Of a stretch of DNA of 64,000 nucleotides, positions 54,160 to 63,274 are shown piece after piece. Below the pieces are notes generated by a model, which did not search any database, had not been told where the DNA came from, and saw only the letters and a list, made by a program, of their open reading frames with translations. Position 1 is the first letter of the stretch; the number at the start of each line of letters is the position of its first letter. Origin of the DNA: Brevundimonas mediterranea (lineage in GTDB: Bacteria; Pseudomonadota; Alphaproteobacteria; Caulobacterales; Caulobacteraceae); the NCBI RefSeq assembly GCF_011064825.1, contig NZ_CP048751.1, positions 1,674,001 to 1,738,000 on the forward strand, read 5' to 3'. A program made the position numbers and the translations under genes.

Positions 54160-55509
54160 GTGGACGCCCCCCGACGGCATCTATGTGCCAGAGTGAGGTG
54201 TTGAACAGCACTCGAAGGAGGCGTCCGTGGAACAAGTTAGCACTGTCGGTCTGGATCTCGCCAAGAACATCTTTCAAGCGCATGGCGCTGATGCCTCGGG
54301 CGAGGTGGTGTTTCGCAAGAAGTTGGGTCGAGGCCGATTGCTGGCGTTCTTCGCTGGCCTGTCGCCCTGCGTGGTGGCGATGGAGGCCTGCGCCGGCGCC
54401 CATTACTGGGGGCGTGAGCTGGCCCGCCAGGGTCATACGATCCGATTGATCCCGCCCATCTATGTAAAGCCGTTCGTGAAGCGTCAGAAGAACGATGCGG
54501 CCGATGCCGAAGCCATCTGTGAGGCGGCGCAGCGCCCCAGTATGAGGTTCGTGCCGCTGAAGGAGGAGGAGCAGCAGGCCAGCAGCGTGGTCTTTCGGGC
54601 CCGCGACCTTCTGGTCCGGCAGCGAACCCAGACGATCAACGCCCTGCGCGGTCACCTGGCCGAATACGGCTGGATTGTTCCCAAGGGCGTTCCGCACGTC
54701 GATAGGTTGATCGCGCGCGTCGAAGATCCGGCAGAGGCGCTTCCAACCGCCGCGCGGACGATTCTTCTCGTCCTGGTCTCGACCCTCCGATCGCTGGACC
54801 AGCAGATCGCCGTGCTCGATGCGGAGATTGCTTCCCGGGCCAAGAACGATCCGGTTGCGCGTCGACTGATGACCATTCCCGGATCGGTCCCATCACAGCT
54901 ACAGCCTTGGTCGCACTGGCCCCGTCACCCGAAGCCTTCAAGAGCGGTCGGCACTTCGCCGCCTGGCTGGGACTGACGCCGCGACAACGATCCACCGGCG
55001 GTCAGCAGAAGCTCGGCGCGATCACCAAGATGGGCGAGCGAACGCTTCGACGGCTGCTGACCATCGGGGCCAGCGCGGTGATCAAACAGGCCGTCATTCG
55101 GGGCGCGCCAGCAGGTTCCTGGCTGAGCCAGATGCTGGAGAGAAAGCCCAAGATGTTGGTCATCGTCGCCTTGGCGAACAAGAACGCCCGCATAGTCTGG
55201 GCGCTCTTGGCCAAGGGCGATGTCTACCGAGCTCCGGTCGTGTCGGCCTAGCCAGCACGACCGCGAGACGTCGAAGCGTAGGGATGAGCGAAGGAGCGTA
55301 TGGCGCAACAGTCGGCGAGACGGGATCAGGAAAACCAGGGCTTTCCACTGTGCTTCGAGCACGCCGTGGGTGATTTGGACCGGATCCGCGAACTCCCATA
55401 CAGGCCAGCGGTCTTTGAGCGACCGCATCAACAGGCCGGACAGATGGCAGCATCCGACTACGTGTCAGAAATTCCCGAAAATCACTCTTGCGCTGAAGGG
55501 GGCGTCCAC
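54160..55509 (+). mobile_element. IS110-family insertion sequence
   Basis: About 1.35 kb bounded by GTGGACGCCCCC at 54160-54171 and its inverse GGGGGCGTCCAC at 55498-55509. It contains one transposase gene with an RuvC-like N-terminal and a Tnp20-like C-terminal part. IS110 elements normally show no long terminal repeats or target duplications, so the ends are approximate. Confidence 0.75.
54227..55251 (+). pseudogene. IS110-family transposase, frameshifted
   Basis: The GTG start follows GAAGGAGG. The N-terminal DEDD part has STVGLDLAKNIFQAHG (Asp), VVAMEACAGAHYW (Glu) and KRQKNDAADAEAICEA (two Asp). The frame fails at about 54880, where CCCGGATCGG stands for the expected CCCGGGATCGG (Ile-Pro-Gly-Ile-Gly-Pro). 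The C-terminal part then continues in the next frame with FAAWLGLTPRQRSTGGQQKL, with the catalytic Ser, and KMGERTLRRLL. One G restored would give an intact protein of about 341 residues. No other damage is seen. Confidence 0.88.
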
Positions 55510-55692
55510 AGATGGAAAGCGGACTTGGCCTGACGATCTACCGCGATCTTGCGTCTGAGGTTTGATCCGGCTTCACCTCCGGGAGATCCAACCCTGCCGC
55601 CACTTCAACGGTTCGGGAAAGAGTCATTTCTGGGGTGCCGACCGCCAGCACAAGAGGCACCTTATGCTCGACGCCGCCAACGAGAACTATTA
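55510..55692. other. gap between two insertion sequences with a coding-like remnant
   Basis: The plus-strand frame ending at 55692 reads ...CRHFNGSGKSHFWGADRQ and on to a TAG for about 45 codons without a start. It has a coding look but I cannot assign it. It is probably the tail of a gene cut by one of the two insertion sequences. Confidence 0.3.
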
Positions 55693-55702
55693 GGCTCAGG
55701 AC

Positions 55703-56137
55703 TCATAGCCAGAATAGCACTGTAGCGGCGAGGGCGATGGCGGACAGGAAGACGGTCGGGCACCGATCGTAGCGGGTGGCGACGCGACGCCAGTCCTTGA
55801 GCCGGCCGAACATGATTTCGATGCGGTTTCGGCTTTTGTACCGGCGCTTGTCGTAACGGATAGGCGCGGTCCGGGATTTTCGACCGGGGATGCAGGGCGT
55901 GATGCCCTTGGCCTCCAAAGCGTCCCTGAACCAGTCTGCGTCATAGCCCCGGTCGCCCAGCAGCCATTGGGCCTTGGGAAGGCTGTCCAGCAGGGCCGCA
56001 GCACCGGTGTAGTCGCTGACCTGGCCTGCCGTCATGAACAGGCTGATGGGGCGTCCGTTCGCATCGGTTACGGCGTGAAGCTTGGTGTTCATGCCGCCTT
56101 TGGTGCGTCCGATGAGCCGCCCAAGACCCCCTTTTTT
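55703..56137 (-). CDS. IS5 transposase, orfB part (DDE domain)
   Basis: The C-terminal part of the transposase is reached from orfA by a -1 frameshift at A AAA AAG, about 56127-56138. LLGDRGYDADWFRDALEA carries the second Asp, and RNRIEIMFGRLKDWRRVATRYD the Glu with the Y-x2-R-x3-E-x6-K-type context. It would be fused to orfA to give about 250 residues. No stop or decay is seen inside. Confidence 0.88.
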   Translation of the reverse strand, partial: KKGGLGRLIGRTKGGMNTKLHAVTDANGRPISLFMTAGQVSDYTGAAALLDSLPKAQWLLGDRGYDADWFRDALEAKGITPCIPGRKSRTAPIRYDKRRYKSRNRIEIMFGRLKDWRRVATRYDRCPTVFLSAIALAATVLFWL

Positions 56138-56460
56138 ACCGCGAGGCTCGAAGCCGTACGGTGCGCCTTGAGATAGGTCGCGTCGATCATGAGGGTGCGC
56201 CGTTCGGCCTGAGCGCCGGACAGTCCCTCCATCATCCGGATGAAGATCCCGGCCTCGCTCCAACGCTTCCAGCGGTTGTACAGCGTCTTGTGTGGGCCAT
56301 AGACCGGCGGCGCGTCACGCCAGCGAAGCCCGTTGCGGTTGACGAAGATGATCCCGCTCAACACCCGACGATCATCCACCCTGGGCTTGCCGTGGCTCTT
56401 GGGGAAGTGCGGCTGCAGCCGCGCCATCTGCTCGTCCGTCAGCCAATAGAGGTCGCTCAT
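56089..56460 (-). CDS. IS5 transposase, orfA part
   Basis: 123 residues in frame 0. DLYWLTDEQMARLQPHFPK and FVNRNGLRWRDAP are the DUF4096/IS5 N-terminal phrases. RTLMIDATYLKAHRTASS provides the first catalytic Asp. The slippery A6-G5 run (minus strand) near 56127-56137 lets ribosomes shift into orfB. The product is the usual N-terminal half of IS427-group transposases. Confidence 0.9.
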   Translation of the reverse strand: MSDLYWLTDEQMARLQPHFPKSHGKPRVDDRRVLSGIIFVNRNGLRWRDAPPVYGPHKTLYNRWKRWSEAGIFIRMMEGLSGAQAERRTLMIDATYLKAHRTASSLAVKKGVLGGSSDAPKAA

Positions 56461-56485
56461 ATCCAGTCTCCTTACAGAGCCTGAA

Positions 56486-56713
56486 TCAGATCGAGCACAT
56501 CACATCAATGGGTCCTGAGCCTAAGCTCGCGATGGCGGCGAAAGGCCATCCCCGCGCCAGCTTGCTGCCTGACGTCAGAAACTCTTCGATCGAGTCCGAA
56601 ACTGTAAATGGCTGTGACCACAGCCATCCGATACCTACCCAAGCGACGCCCATCAGGCCGATCACCTTCAAAGCTGACAACCGAACGAGGACACGATTGG
56701 TTTGACGTGACAT
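56486..56713 (-). pseudogene. small membrane-protein gene cut by IS5
   Basis: A 75-residue reading starts MSRQTNRVLVRLSALK and has one membrane helix (VIGLMGVAWVGIGWLW). Its last dozen codons lie inside the IS5 terminal region, so the native C-terminus is lost. No family is recognised. Good codon use supports a real gene remnant. Confidence 0.4.
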
Positions 56714-56840
56714 GCCGTCATCTTGGTCGTTGCAATAGGTGAACGCAACGTCCGCTTAGGGTCGGTTTGCGAAACCGGCCTCAGCCCCGAAATCGGACCT
56801 TGGCGTTGACGCAGGTGGACCCGCCGGCCTCCCGGAATCC

Positions 56841-57269
56841 TCAGAAACCGATCGTCACCGACGGCGCGCTACGCCGCGCCTCGCCATGGTGCACAGCTTC
56901 GATGTTGTTGCCGTCGGGATCGAGCACGAAAGCGGCGTAGTAGCCCGGATGATAGGCCCGCTCGCCCGGCGCGCCGTTGTCGCGTGCGCCATGGGCCAGC
57001 GCCGCCCGATAGAAGGCGTCGACCGTCGCGCGGTCCTTGGCCTGAAAGGCCAGGTGATGCCGACCCGTCAGGACGCCCCGGCTCTCCGCGCTTTCCGGCG
57101 AGGACACGACGAGTTCATCGGCCCAGAAATAGCCGTCGGCCGTATCGATGACGGGAATCTCCAGCACGTTCAGAACAGCCGTGTAGAATTCCCGACTGAG
57201 CTGGAGATCACGGACGACCAGCTGGATGTGGTCTATGAGCCGACCGCGATGCAGTTGTGTCGTTCCCAT
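56841..57269 (-). CDS. VOC family (glyoxalase/dioxygenase fold) protein
   Basis: A 142-residue protein with paired beta-alpha-beta modules. RLIDHIQLVVRDLQLSREFY opens the fold with the first metal His. GRHHLAFQAKDRATVDAFY supplies the second His, and the C-terminus has FVLDPDGNNIEAVHH with the Glu ligand. Members include glyoxalase I and bleomycin-binding proteins; the substrate is unknown. AGGACAGG lies upstream of the start. It is divergent from alaS with 222 nt between starts. Confidence 0.88.
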   Translation of the reverse strand: MGTTQLHRGRLIDHIQLVVRDLQLSREFYTAVLNVLEIPVIDTADGYFWADELVVSSPESAESRGVLTGRHHLAFQAKDRATVDAFYRAALAHGARDNGAPGERAYHPGYYAAFVLDPDGNNIEAVHHGEARRSAPSVTIGF

Positions 57270-57491
57270 GGCCTGTCCTGTTTCCCTGGCGTCGCGAAAT
57301 CCGAGTTTCGAACCGACATGTGTGACGCCGCAGAATGGTGCTCCGCGGAAGGATCGCCTTGATCTTTCGCAAAGCGATCATTCCCCCGGCTCGACCGCGA
57401 CGGGCGCGGGGCGGGACCAGATGATGCGTTCCCCGACAAAACCCTATATGACGCCGGTTCCTTGCGACGACCGAGCCGAAGACACGCCCAA

Positions 57492-60140
57492 ATGCCCAGC
57501 CTGAACGAGATCCGCGCCACCTATCTGAACTTCTTCGCGGCCGACGGTCACGAGAAGGTGCACTCGGCGCCGCTGGTGCCGCAGAACGATCCGTCGCTGC
57601 TGTTCGTCAATGCGGGCATGGTGCCGTTCAAGGACTATTTCACCGGCGCGTCCAAGCCGCCCTATCCGCGCGCCACCAGCTCGCAGAAGTGCGTTCGCGC
57701 CGGGGGCAAGCACAATGACCTGGACAATGTCGGCTACACCGCCCGCCACCTGACCTTCTTCGAAATGCTGGGGAATTTCTCCTTCGGCGACTATTTCAAG
57801 GAACACGCCATCGACCGGGCGTGGAAACTGGTCACGCAGGAGTTCGGCCTCGACGCCAAACGCCTGCTGGTCACCGTCTATATCGACGACGACGAGGCCG
57901 CCGCGATCTGGAAGAAGGTCACCGGCTTCGGCGACGACAAGATCATCCGCATCGCCGGCTCCGACAACTTCTGGGCCATGGGCGACAGCGGTCCCTGCGG
58001 CCCCTGCACCGAGATCTTCTGGGACCACGGCGACAAGATCGCCGGCGGCCCTCCCGGCTCGCCGGACGAGGATGGTGATCGCTACGTCGAGATCTGGAAC
58101 AACGTCTTCATGCAGTTCGAGAAGGAGAACGACCAGATCGTTCGCAACCTTCCCAAGCCCAGCGTGGACACCGGCATGGGTCTGGAGCGGATGACCACCG
58201 TGCTCCAGGGCGTGCATTCGGTGTTCGAGACCGACCTGTTCAAGACCCTGATCGCCGCTTCGGAAGACGCCACCTCGACCAAGTCGGACGGCGAGCGCGC
58301 CGCCAGCCACCGGGTCATCGCCGACCACCTGCGCTCCTCCTCCTTCCTGATCGCCGACGGCGTCACCCCGTCGAACGAGGGCCGGGGCTATGTGCTGCGC
58401 CGGATCATGCGCCGCGCCATGCGCCACGCCCACCTGCTGGGCGCCGCTGATCCGCTGATGCACCGTCTGGTCCCGACCCTGGTGGCCCAGATGGGCGACG
58501 CCTATCCCGAACTGGCCCGCGCCCAGCCCTTCATCGAGGACACGCTGAAGCAGGAAGAGGTCCGCTTCCGCACCACCCTGGGCCGGGGCATGGCCCTGTT
58601 CGACACGGCGGTTCAGGGCTTCAAGCCGGGCGACATGCTGGACGGCCAGACCGCCTTCACCCTGTCCGACACCTATGGCTTCCCGCTGGACCTGACCCAG
58701 GACGAGGCCCGCCGTCGCGGCTTCTCGGTCAATGTCGACGGTTTCGAATCCGCCATGGCCGAACAGCGCCAGCGTTCGCGCGAACACTGGAAGGGCTCGG
58801 GCCAGACCGCCAACACCAACGAATGGCTGGCGATCCGCGACCGCATGGGTCCGACCGTCTTCACCGGCTATGACACGATCGAGGGTTCGGGCGAGGTCCT
58901 GGCCCTGATGAACGGCGGCGCTCCGGTCGAGACGGCCGAGGCCGGCGACATCGTCGAGATCCTGTTCGACAACACCCCCTTCTACGCCGAGAGCGGCGGC
59001 CAGACCGGGGATCAAGGCACACTGGAATGGCCCGGCGGGGAAGCCGAGGTTCTTGACGTCAAGAAACACGCCGGCGACCTGCATGTCCTGTCGGCCCAGA
59101 TCACGGCCGGGACGCTTGAGATCGGCGCCCGCGTCGCCCAGCTGGTGGACGCCGACAAGCGTATGACCACCCGCGCCAACCACTCGGCCGCCCACCTGCT
59201 GCACACGGCGCTGAAGAATGTGCTCGGCCCGGCGGTCGCCCAGAAGGGCCAGTTGGTCGACTCTGAGCGCGCCCGTTTCGACTTCAGCCACGGGGCGCCC
59301 GTGACCGAGGACGAGCTGGCGGCCATCGAGGCCGAGGTCAACGCCGTCATCCGCCAGAACGTCCCGGCGGAGACCAGGCTGATGGCCCCGCAGGAGGCCA
59401 TCGAGGCCGGCGCCATCGCCCTGTTCGGCGAGAAATACGGCGACGAGGTCCGGGTTCTGACCCTGGGCCGTTCGCTGGTCAGCGATAACGCCCCCTATTC
59501 GGTCGAACTGTGCGGCGGCACCCATGTGGCCCGCACCGGCGACATCGGCCTGTTCAAGGTGGTCCAGGAAACCGGCGTCGCCGCCGGCGTGCGTCGTATC
59601 GAGGCCCTGACCGGCGAGGCCGCCCGCCTCTATCTGGAAGCCCAGGCCAAGGTGACGCGCAACTTGGCCCGCGACTTCAAGATCCAGACCCAGGACGTGC
59701 CCGGCCGGGTCGAGGCCCTGCAGGGTTCGGTCAAGACGCTGGAGAAACAGGTCGCCGAGCTGAAGAAGCAACTGGCCCTGGGCGGCGGCTCGGGCGCGGC
59801 GTCTGCGCCCGAAGAGATCGGCGGGATCAAGCTGATGGCCCGCGTCCTGGACGGCGTGGACGGCAAGGGTCTGCGCGGCGTGGCCGAGGACTTCCGCAAA
59901 CAGGTCGGAACCGGCGTCGTCGCCCTGATCGGCGTGACCGAGGGCAAGGCCGCCGTCACCGTCGCCGTCACCTCGGACCTGACCGACCGCGTCAACGCCG
60001 CCGACCTGGCCCGCACCGCCGTCATCGCCATGGGCGGCCAGGGCGCCGGCGGCAAACCCGACTTCGCCCAGGGCGGCGCCCCGGATGGATCCAAGGCCGA
60101 GGCCGGCCTGGCGGCGGTGCGGGTGGCCCTGGCGGGCTGA
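57492..60140 (+). CDS. alaS: alanine--tRNA ligase
   Basis: An 882-residue class II synthetase. [20 protein letters not shown] opens the aminoacylation domain, with [20 protein letters not shown] and [13 protein letters not shown]. The editing domain carries [19 protein letters not shown] (HxxxH) and, further on, [17 protein letters not shown], which together bind zinc. The C-terminal oligomerisation (C-Ala) region ends the protein. The ATG at 57492 gives standard length. It charges tRNA-Ala, including the CGC isoacceptor in this window. Confidence 0.97.
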   Translation: MPSLNEIRATYLNFFAADGHEKVHSAPLVPQNDPSLLFVNAGMVPFKDYFTGASKPPYPRATSSQKCVRAGGKHNDLDNVGYTARHLTFFEMLGNFSFGDYFKEHAIDRAWKLVTQEFGLDAKRLLVTVYIDDDEAAAIWKKVTGFGDDKIIRIAGSDNFWAMGDSGPCGPCTEIFWDHGDKIAGGPPGSPDEDGDRYVEIWNNVFMQFEKENDQIVRNLPKPSVDTGMGLERMTTVLQGVHSVFETDLFKTLIAASEDATSTKSDGERAASHRVIADHLRSSSFLIADGVTPSNEGRGYVLRRIMRRAMRHAHLLGAADPLMHRLVPTLVAQMGDAYPELARAQPFIEDTLKQEEVRFRTTLGRGMALFDTAVQGFKPGDMLDGQTAFTLSDTYGFPLDLTQDEARRRGFSVNVDGFESAMAEQRQRSREHWKGSGQTANTNEWLAIRDRMGPTVFTGYDTIEGSGEVLALMNGGAPVETAEAGDIVEILFDNTPFYAESGGQTGDQGTLEWPGGEAEVLDVKKHAGDLHVLSAQITAGTLEIGARVAQLVDADKRMTTRANHSAAHLLHTALKNVLGPAVAQKGQLVDSERARFDFSHGAPVTEDELAAIEAEVNAVIRQNVPAETRLMAPQEAIEAGAIALFGEKYGDEVRVLTLGRSLVSDNAPYSVELCGGTHVARTGDIGLFKVVQETGVAAGVRRIEALTGEAARLYLEAQAKVTRNLARDFKIQTQDVPGRVEALQGSVKTLEKQVAELKKQLALGGGSGAASAPEEIGGIKLMARVLDGVDGKGLRGVAEDFRKQVGTGVVALIGVTEGKAAVTVAVTSDLTDRVNAADLARTAVIAMGGQGAGGKPDFAQGGAPDGSKAEAGLAAVRVALAG

Positions 60141-60146
60141 GGCCCG

Positions 60147-60701
60147 TCAGCCCATCGGATCCGGCGTCAGGTCCACCCCCGCCAGTTTCCAGTCGAACAC
60201 CCCGCGGCGCTCCAGGATCAGCACCAGGGCGTCGTCGGGCCGGTCGTCACGCGTCAGGGTGACGGCGAAACGGTCGAACCCGCGATAGGCCCAGGACTGG
60301 TGGATTTCGGACTTGGGCGCGGCCGGGGTGTCCGTTGCGGGCACGGGCCGCTCCGGCCGGGGCTTTTCGCCGGACCGGACCATGGCGGCGACGGCCTGGG
60401 GGGTGACGAAATTATCGACGGCCCCGTCCACCAGCGACGGCGCCAGCAGCATGCCCAGGGCGGCCAGACCCGTGTCGTCCCCCGCCCGGTGGCGGATCTC
60501 CAGGGCGGCCCGGGCGTTCAACTCGCTCTTCAGACTGGCGCGGAAGGCGGGAAAATCGACCCGGCGTTCCAATCCCGCTGCATCCCCGGTGCGCGCCGCC
60601 CGGATCAGGCCCTGGGCGGCCACGAAGGGCGAGATAAAACAGGCGATCAGCAGGCCTGCGGCCAGTGCGGCCAGCAGCCCGACGACGATCTTCTTCAGCA
60701 T
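60147..60701 (-). CDS. DUF2939 protein, paralogue 1
   Basis: A 184-residue protein with an N-terminal hydrophobic segment ([20 protein letters not shown]) that anchors it or acts as a signal. [41 protein letters not shown] is read as [21 protein letters not shown], the DUF2939 pattern. The C-terminus is beta-rich with [19 protein letters not shown] lies upstream of the ATG. It is arranged in tandem with a related gene 46 nt upstream, so a duplication is likely. Function unknown, probably periplasmic. Confidence 0.87.
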   Translation of the reverse strand: MLKKIVVGLLAALAAGLLIACFISPFVAAQGLIRAARTGDAAGLERRVDFPAFRASLKSELNARAALEIRHRAGDDTGLAALGMLLAPSLVDGAVDNFVTPQAVAAMVRSGEKPRPERPVPATDTPAAPKSEIHQSWAYRGFDRFAVTLTRDDRPDDALVLILERRGVFDWKLAGVDLTPDPMG

Positions 60702-60747
60702 AGGAACTCCATCCTCACTCAACGCGGATTCCGGCCGGCCGGTTGCC

Positions 60748-61353
60748 TCAGCGTGGGGCGGCGGCCGTCTCGCCGGAAACCGCAGCGACAGGCGCGGCCA
60801 CGGCCGGCGCGGCGCCGTCAGGCAGACCGATCTGGACCAGGATCCACTCAAACGGCCCCTGGCGCTCGAAGGTGAAGATGGTGCGCGATCCGCCCTGGTC
60901 CGCCACCGCCATCCGCGCCCGGTTCACGCCCCAGAAGATCGGCTTGGGCCAGGGTTGGGGCGCATCGTCCGCAACGGCGGTCGCGGTCATGCTGGACCGT
61001 TGGCTGGCGTACCGGCCCTCGCCGCGCGTCAGGGCCCCCAGGGCGGCCGGGGTCAGATAGGCGTCCACGTCCGGCCCGTTCAGCACCGGGTTCCGCTCCA
61101 TCTGGCGCCGCACGGCGCCGATGGGGTCTTCCAGGAAGGAGGGCGCGGGCGCCAGAGCCTGGGCCTTTCCGGTCAGCTGCGGCCGCAGCGACTGGCGCAC
61201 GGCCGCAAAATCAATCAGGCGCGCCAGGCCCTGCACGTCTCCCGCCTCGGCCGCAGACCGGATGGCGAAGAAGCCAACGGCCGGCGCGGCGAAAAAGGCC
61301 ACGGCCGCGGCCACGACCGCCAGGATCAGAAGATTGCCGAACAGTCGTTTCAC
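60748..61353 (-). CDS. DUF2939 protein, paralogue 2
   Basis: A 201-residue protein. The GTG start follows GGGAGG by 4 nt and is preferred over a longer reading. An N-terminal hydrophobic segment (LLILAVVAAAVAFFAAPAVG) is followed by IRSAAEAGDVQGLARLIDFAAVRQSLRPQL, read as AGDVQGLARLIDFAAVRQSL, matching paralogue 1 ([16 protein letters not shown]). The end FERQGPFEWILVQIGLP matches [18 protein letters not shown]. The last 20 residues are Ala/Pro-rich. Both likely face the periplasm. A terminator separates it from icd. Confidence 0.87.
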   Translation of the reverse strand: MKRLFGNLLILAVVAAAVAFFAAPAVGFFAIRSAAEAGDVQGLARLIDFAAVRQSLRPQLTGKAQALAPAPSFLEDPIGAVRRQMERNPVLNGPDVDAYLTPAALGALTRGEGRYASQRSSMTATAVADDAPQPWPKPIFWGVNRARMAVADQGGSRTIFTFERQGPFEWILVQIGLPDGAAPAVAAPVAAVSGETAAAPR

Positions 61354-61407
61354 GAAGCCTCCCCCACGCTGGAACCGATCATGCACGGCCTCCGCGACGA
61401 CGCAATG

Positions 61408-61440
61408 AAAAGCCCCGCCGGATCGTTCCGGCGGGGCTTC
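61408..61440. terminator. terminator between DUF2939 paralogues and icd
   Basis: GAAAGCCCCGCCGGA, TCGT, TCCGGCGGGGCTTC pairs almost perfectly, with T-rich sequence ATTCTTGTTT after it on the plus strand. It is positioned upstream of the paralogues and at the end of icd. Confidence 0.8.
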
Positions 61441-61452
61441 ATTCTTGTTTAT

Positions 61453-61477
61453 CCTACCGCGCTTCGCGCTGCTTGAG
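61453..61477 (+). repeat. fifth copy of the REP-like 25-nt repeat
   Basis: CCTACCGCGCTTCGCGCT followed by GCTTGAG. It nearly matches the unit at 42975, about 18 kb away, and lies between the terminator and the icd stop. Confidence 0.75.
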
Positions 61478-61520
61478 GACGTTGTCCTGTCGGCAACGGG
61501 TTGCTGCCGGATCTTGTGGC

Positions 61521-62741
61521 TCAGCCGACGTCGGGCAGGGCGGTCTTCAGGTTCTCGGCGACCTTGTCGAGGAAGCCCTCGGTGGTCAGCCAGCCCTGTT
61601 GGTCGCCGACCAGCAGCGCCAGGTCCTTGGTCATGAAACCGGCCTCGACCGTCTGGACCACAACCTTTTCCAGGGTGTCGGCGAACGTGCCCAGGGCTTC
61701 GTTGCCGTCCAGCTTGGCGCGGTGCTTGAAGCCGCGGGTCCAGGCGAAGATCGATGCGATCGAGTTGGTCGAGGTGGCCTCGCCCTTCTGATGCTGGCGA
61801 TAGTGGCGGGTCACGGTGCCGTGGGCGGCCTCGGTCTCCAGCACCTTGCCGTCCGGCGTCATCAGCACCGAGGTCATCAGACCCAGCGAGCCGAAGCCCT
61901 GGGCGACCACGTCCGACTGGACGTCGCCGTCATAGTTCTTGCACGCCCAGACGAAGCCGCCCGACCACTTGATCGCGGCCGCGACCATGTCGTCGATCAG
62001 ACGGTGTTCGTAGGTCAGGCCCTTGGCCTTGAAGTCCTCGGCGAATTCGGCGTCGAACACTTCCTGGAACAGATCCTTGAAGCGGCCGTCATAGGCTTTC
62101 AGGATGGTGTTCTTGGTCGACAGATAGACCGGGTAGCCGCGTTGGAGGCCGTAGGACAGCGAGGCGCGGGCGAACTCACGGATCGACTCGTCCTGATTGT
62201 ACATGGCCATGGCCACGCCGGCGCCGGGGGCCTTGTAGACCTCGTGCTCGATCACTTCGCCGTCGTCACCGACGAACTTGATCGTCAGGGTGCCGGGTCC
62301 GGGCATCAGGAAGTCGGTGGCCTTGTACTGGTCGCCGAAGGCGTGGCGGCCGACGACGATGGGCTGGGTCCAGCCGGGCACCAGGCGCGGCACGTTCGAG
62401 CAGATGATCGGTTCGCGGAAGACCACGCCGCCCAGAATGTTGCGGATGGTGCCGTTCGGCGACTTCCACATCTTCTTCAGGCCGAACTCCTTCACCCGCG
62501 CCTCGTCCGGGGTGATGGTGGCGCACTTCACGCCGACGCCGTGCTTCTGGATGGCGTGGGCGGCGTCGATCGTCACCTGGTCGTCGGTGGCGTCGCGGTG
62601 CTCCATGCTCAGGTCGTAATAGTCCAGATCGAGATCCAGGAACGGGAAGACCAGCTTGTCCTTGATCATCTGCCAGATGATGCGGGTCATTTCGTCGCCG
62701 TCGATGTCGACGATGGGGTTTTCGACCTTGATCTTGGCCAT
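61521..62741 (-). CDS. icd: isocitrate dehydrogenase (NADP+)
   Basis: A 406-residue dimeric NADP-type enzyme of the eukaryote-like subfamily. It contains [30 protein letters not shown] text ([20 protein letters not shown]), [20 protein letters not shown] read in parts and the metal-binding [14 protein letters not shown]-binding [13 protein letters not shown] and [12 protein letters not shown] complete it. It oxidatively decarboxylates isocitrate to 2-oxoglutarate in the TCA cycle. Start and length are normal. Confidence 0.97.
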   Translation of the reverse strand: MAKIKVENPIVDIDGDEMTRIIWQMIKDKLVFPFLDLDLDYYDLSMEHRDATDDQVTIDAAHAIQKHGVGVKCATITPDEARVKEFGLKKMWKSPNGTIRNILGGVVFREPIICSNVPRLVPGWTQPIVVGRHAFGDQYKATDFLMPGPGTLTIKFVGDDGEVIEHEVYKAPGAGVAMAMYNQDESIREFARASLSYGLQRGYPVYLSTKNTILKAYDGRFKDLFQEVFDAEFAEDFKAKGLTYEHRLIDDMVAAAIKWSGGFVWACKNYDGDVQSDVVAQGFGSLGLMTSVLMTPDGKVLETEAAHGTVTRHYRQHQKGEATSTNSIASIFAWTRGFKHRAKLDGNEALGTFADTLEKVVVQTVEAGFMTKDLALLVGDQQGWLTTEGFLDKVAENLKTALPDVG

Positions 62742-62931
62742 GCGTGAGGTCCGCCTCTGAACTTTGGGGAATGATATCGTGGCGGGGATATAGCGGGGCT
62801 GGGCGTCCGCGCAAACCCCGCCGTCCGTTAACCCTGCTCGGAAAAAACCTGACGGCCAGGTTGAACCCGCGTCACGGGTTTCGGCTTGTTAGACCCCAAG
62901 GGCCTGACCGGTCGCAGCGGCGGACGACGGA

Positions 62932-63099
62932 ATGACGGATGAAGAGCGCGAACTCGTCGAGCGGTGGATCATCACCTTCTGCGAGACGCCGCCGGTGATC
63001 GATGTGGAACTGATGCGAAGGCTGATCGCTGAACAGCAAGCGACGCCGCAAGGAGTTCCCCCATGCCAGCCAAGACCTTCAGGACCGGCGACCGCGTAA
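62932..63099 (+). CDS. small hypothetical protein
   Basis: A 55-residue reading MTDEERELVERWIITFCETP, then VIDVELMRRLIAEQ, is amphipathic helix-rich and plausible. Its last 12 codons run past the start of the next gene and look non-native. ATG follows GACGGA; no strong ribosome binding site. It may be a separate small gene upstream of DUF2945. Confidence 0.45.
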   Translation: MTDEERELVERWIITFCETPPVIDVELMRRLIAEQQATPQGVPPCQPRPSGPATA

Positions 63100-63274
63100 G
63101 GTGGGATAACAGCCAGGGCGCATCCGTCGGCCAGGGGGCAGGACGATCACCGCCGAAACTCACATCAAGGGGCACAAGGCGGCGGCGTCGTCCGATAATC
63201 CGGAGTATGTCGTCGAGAGCGCAAAGACCGACGCCTGCGCGGCGCACAAACCTTCGGAGCTGAACAAGGCATGA
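63063..63274 (+). pseudogene. DUF2945 protein (HVA1 family), frameshifted
   Basis: MPAKTFRTGDRVRWDNSQG in one frame and TITAETHIKGHKAAASSDNP then EYVVESAKTDACAAHKPSEL in the next together make a normal DUF2945 protein of about 70 residues. The break is in a run of five G near 63136 (CAGGGGGCAGG), one G short. AAGGAG lies 6 nt before the ATG. If the missing G is a sequence error, this is an intact small hypothetical gene. It overlaps the next gene (ATGA). Confidence 0.75.

Larger units (their letters stand above)
55693..56521 (-). mobile_element. IS5-family (IS427 group) insertion sequence
   Basis: 829 bp with imperfect terminal repeats GGCTCAGGAC, T or C, CAT. The left end is at 55693 and the inverse CCTGAGCC ends at 56521. 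The flanks carry TA on both sides, a possible 2-bp target duplication. Two overlapping transposase frames lie on the minus strand, as in the IS427 group. Confidence 0.85.

Noticed and set aside
55510..55692. A functional P-loop protein from GSGKSH in the gap between two IS elements
   Set aside because: The frame has no start, covers about 45 codons and the context does not match a Walker A motif; kept only as a remnant.
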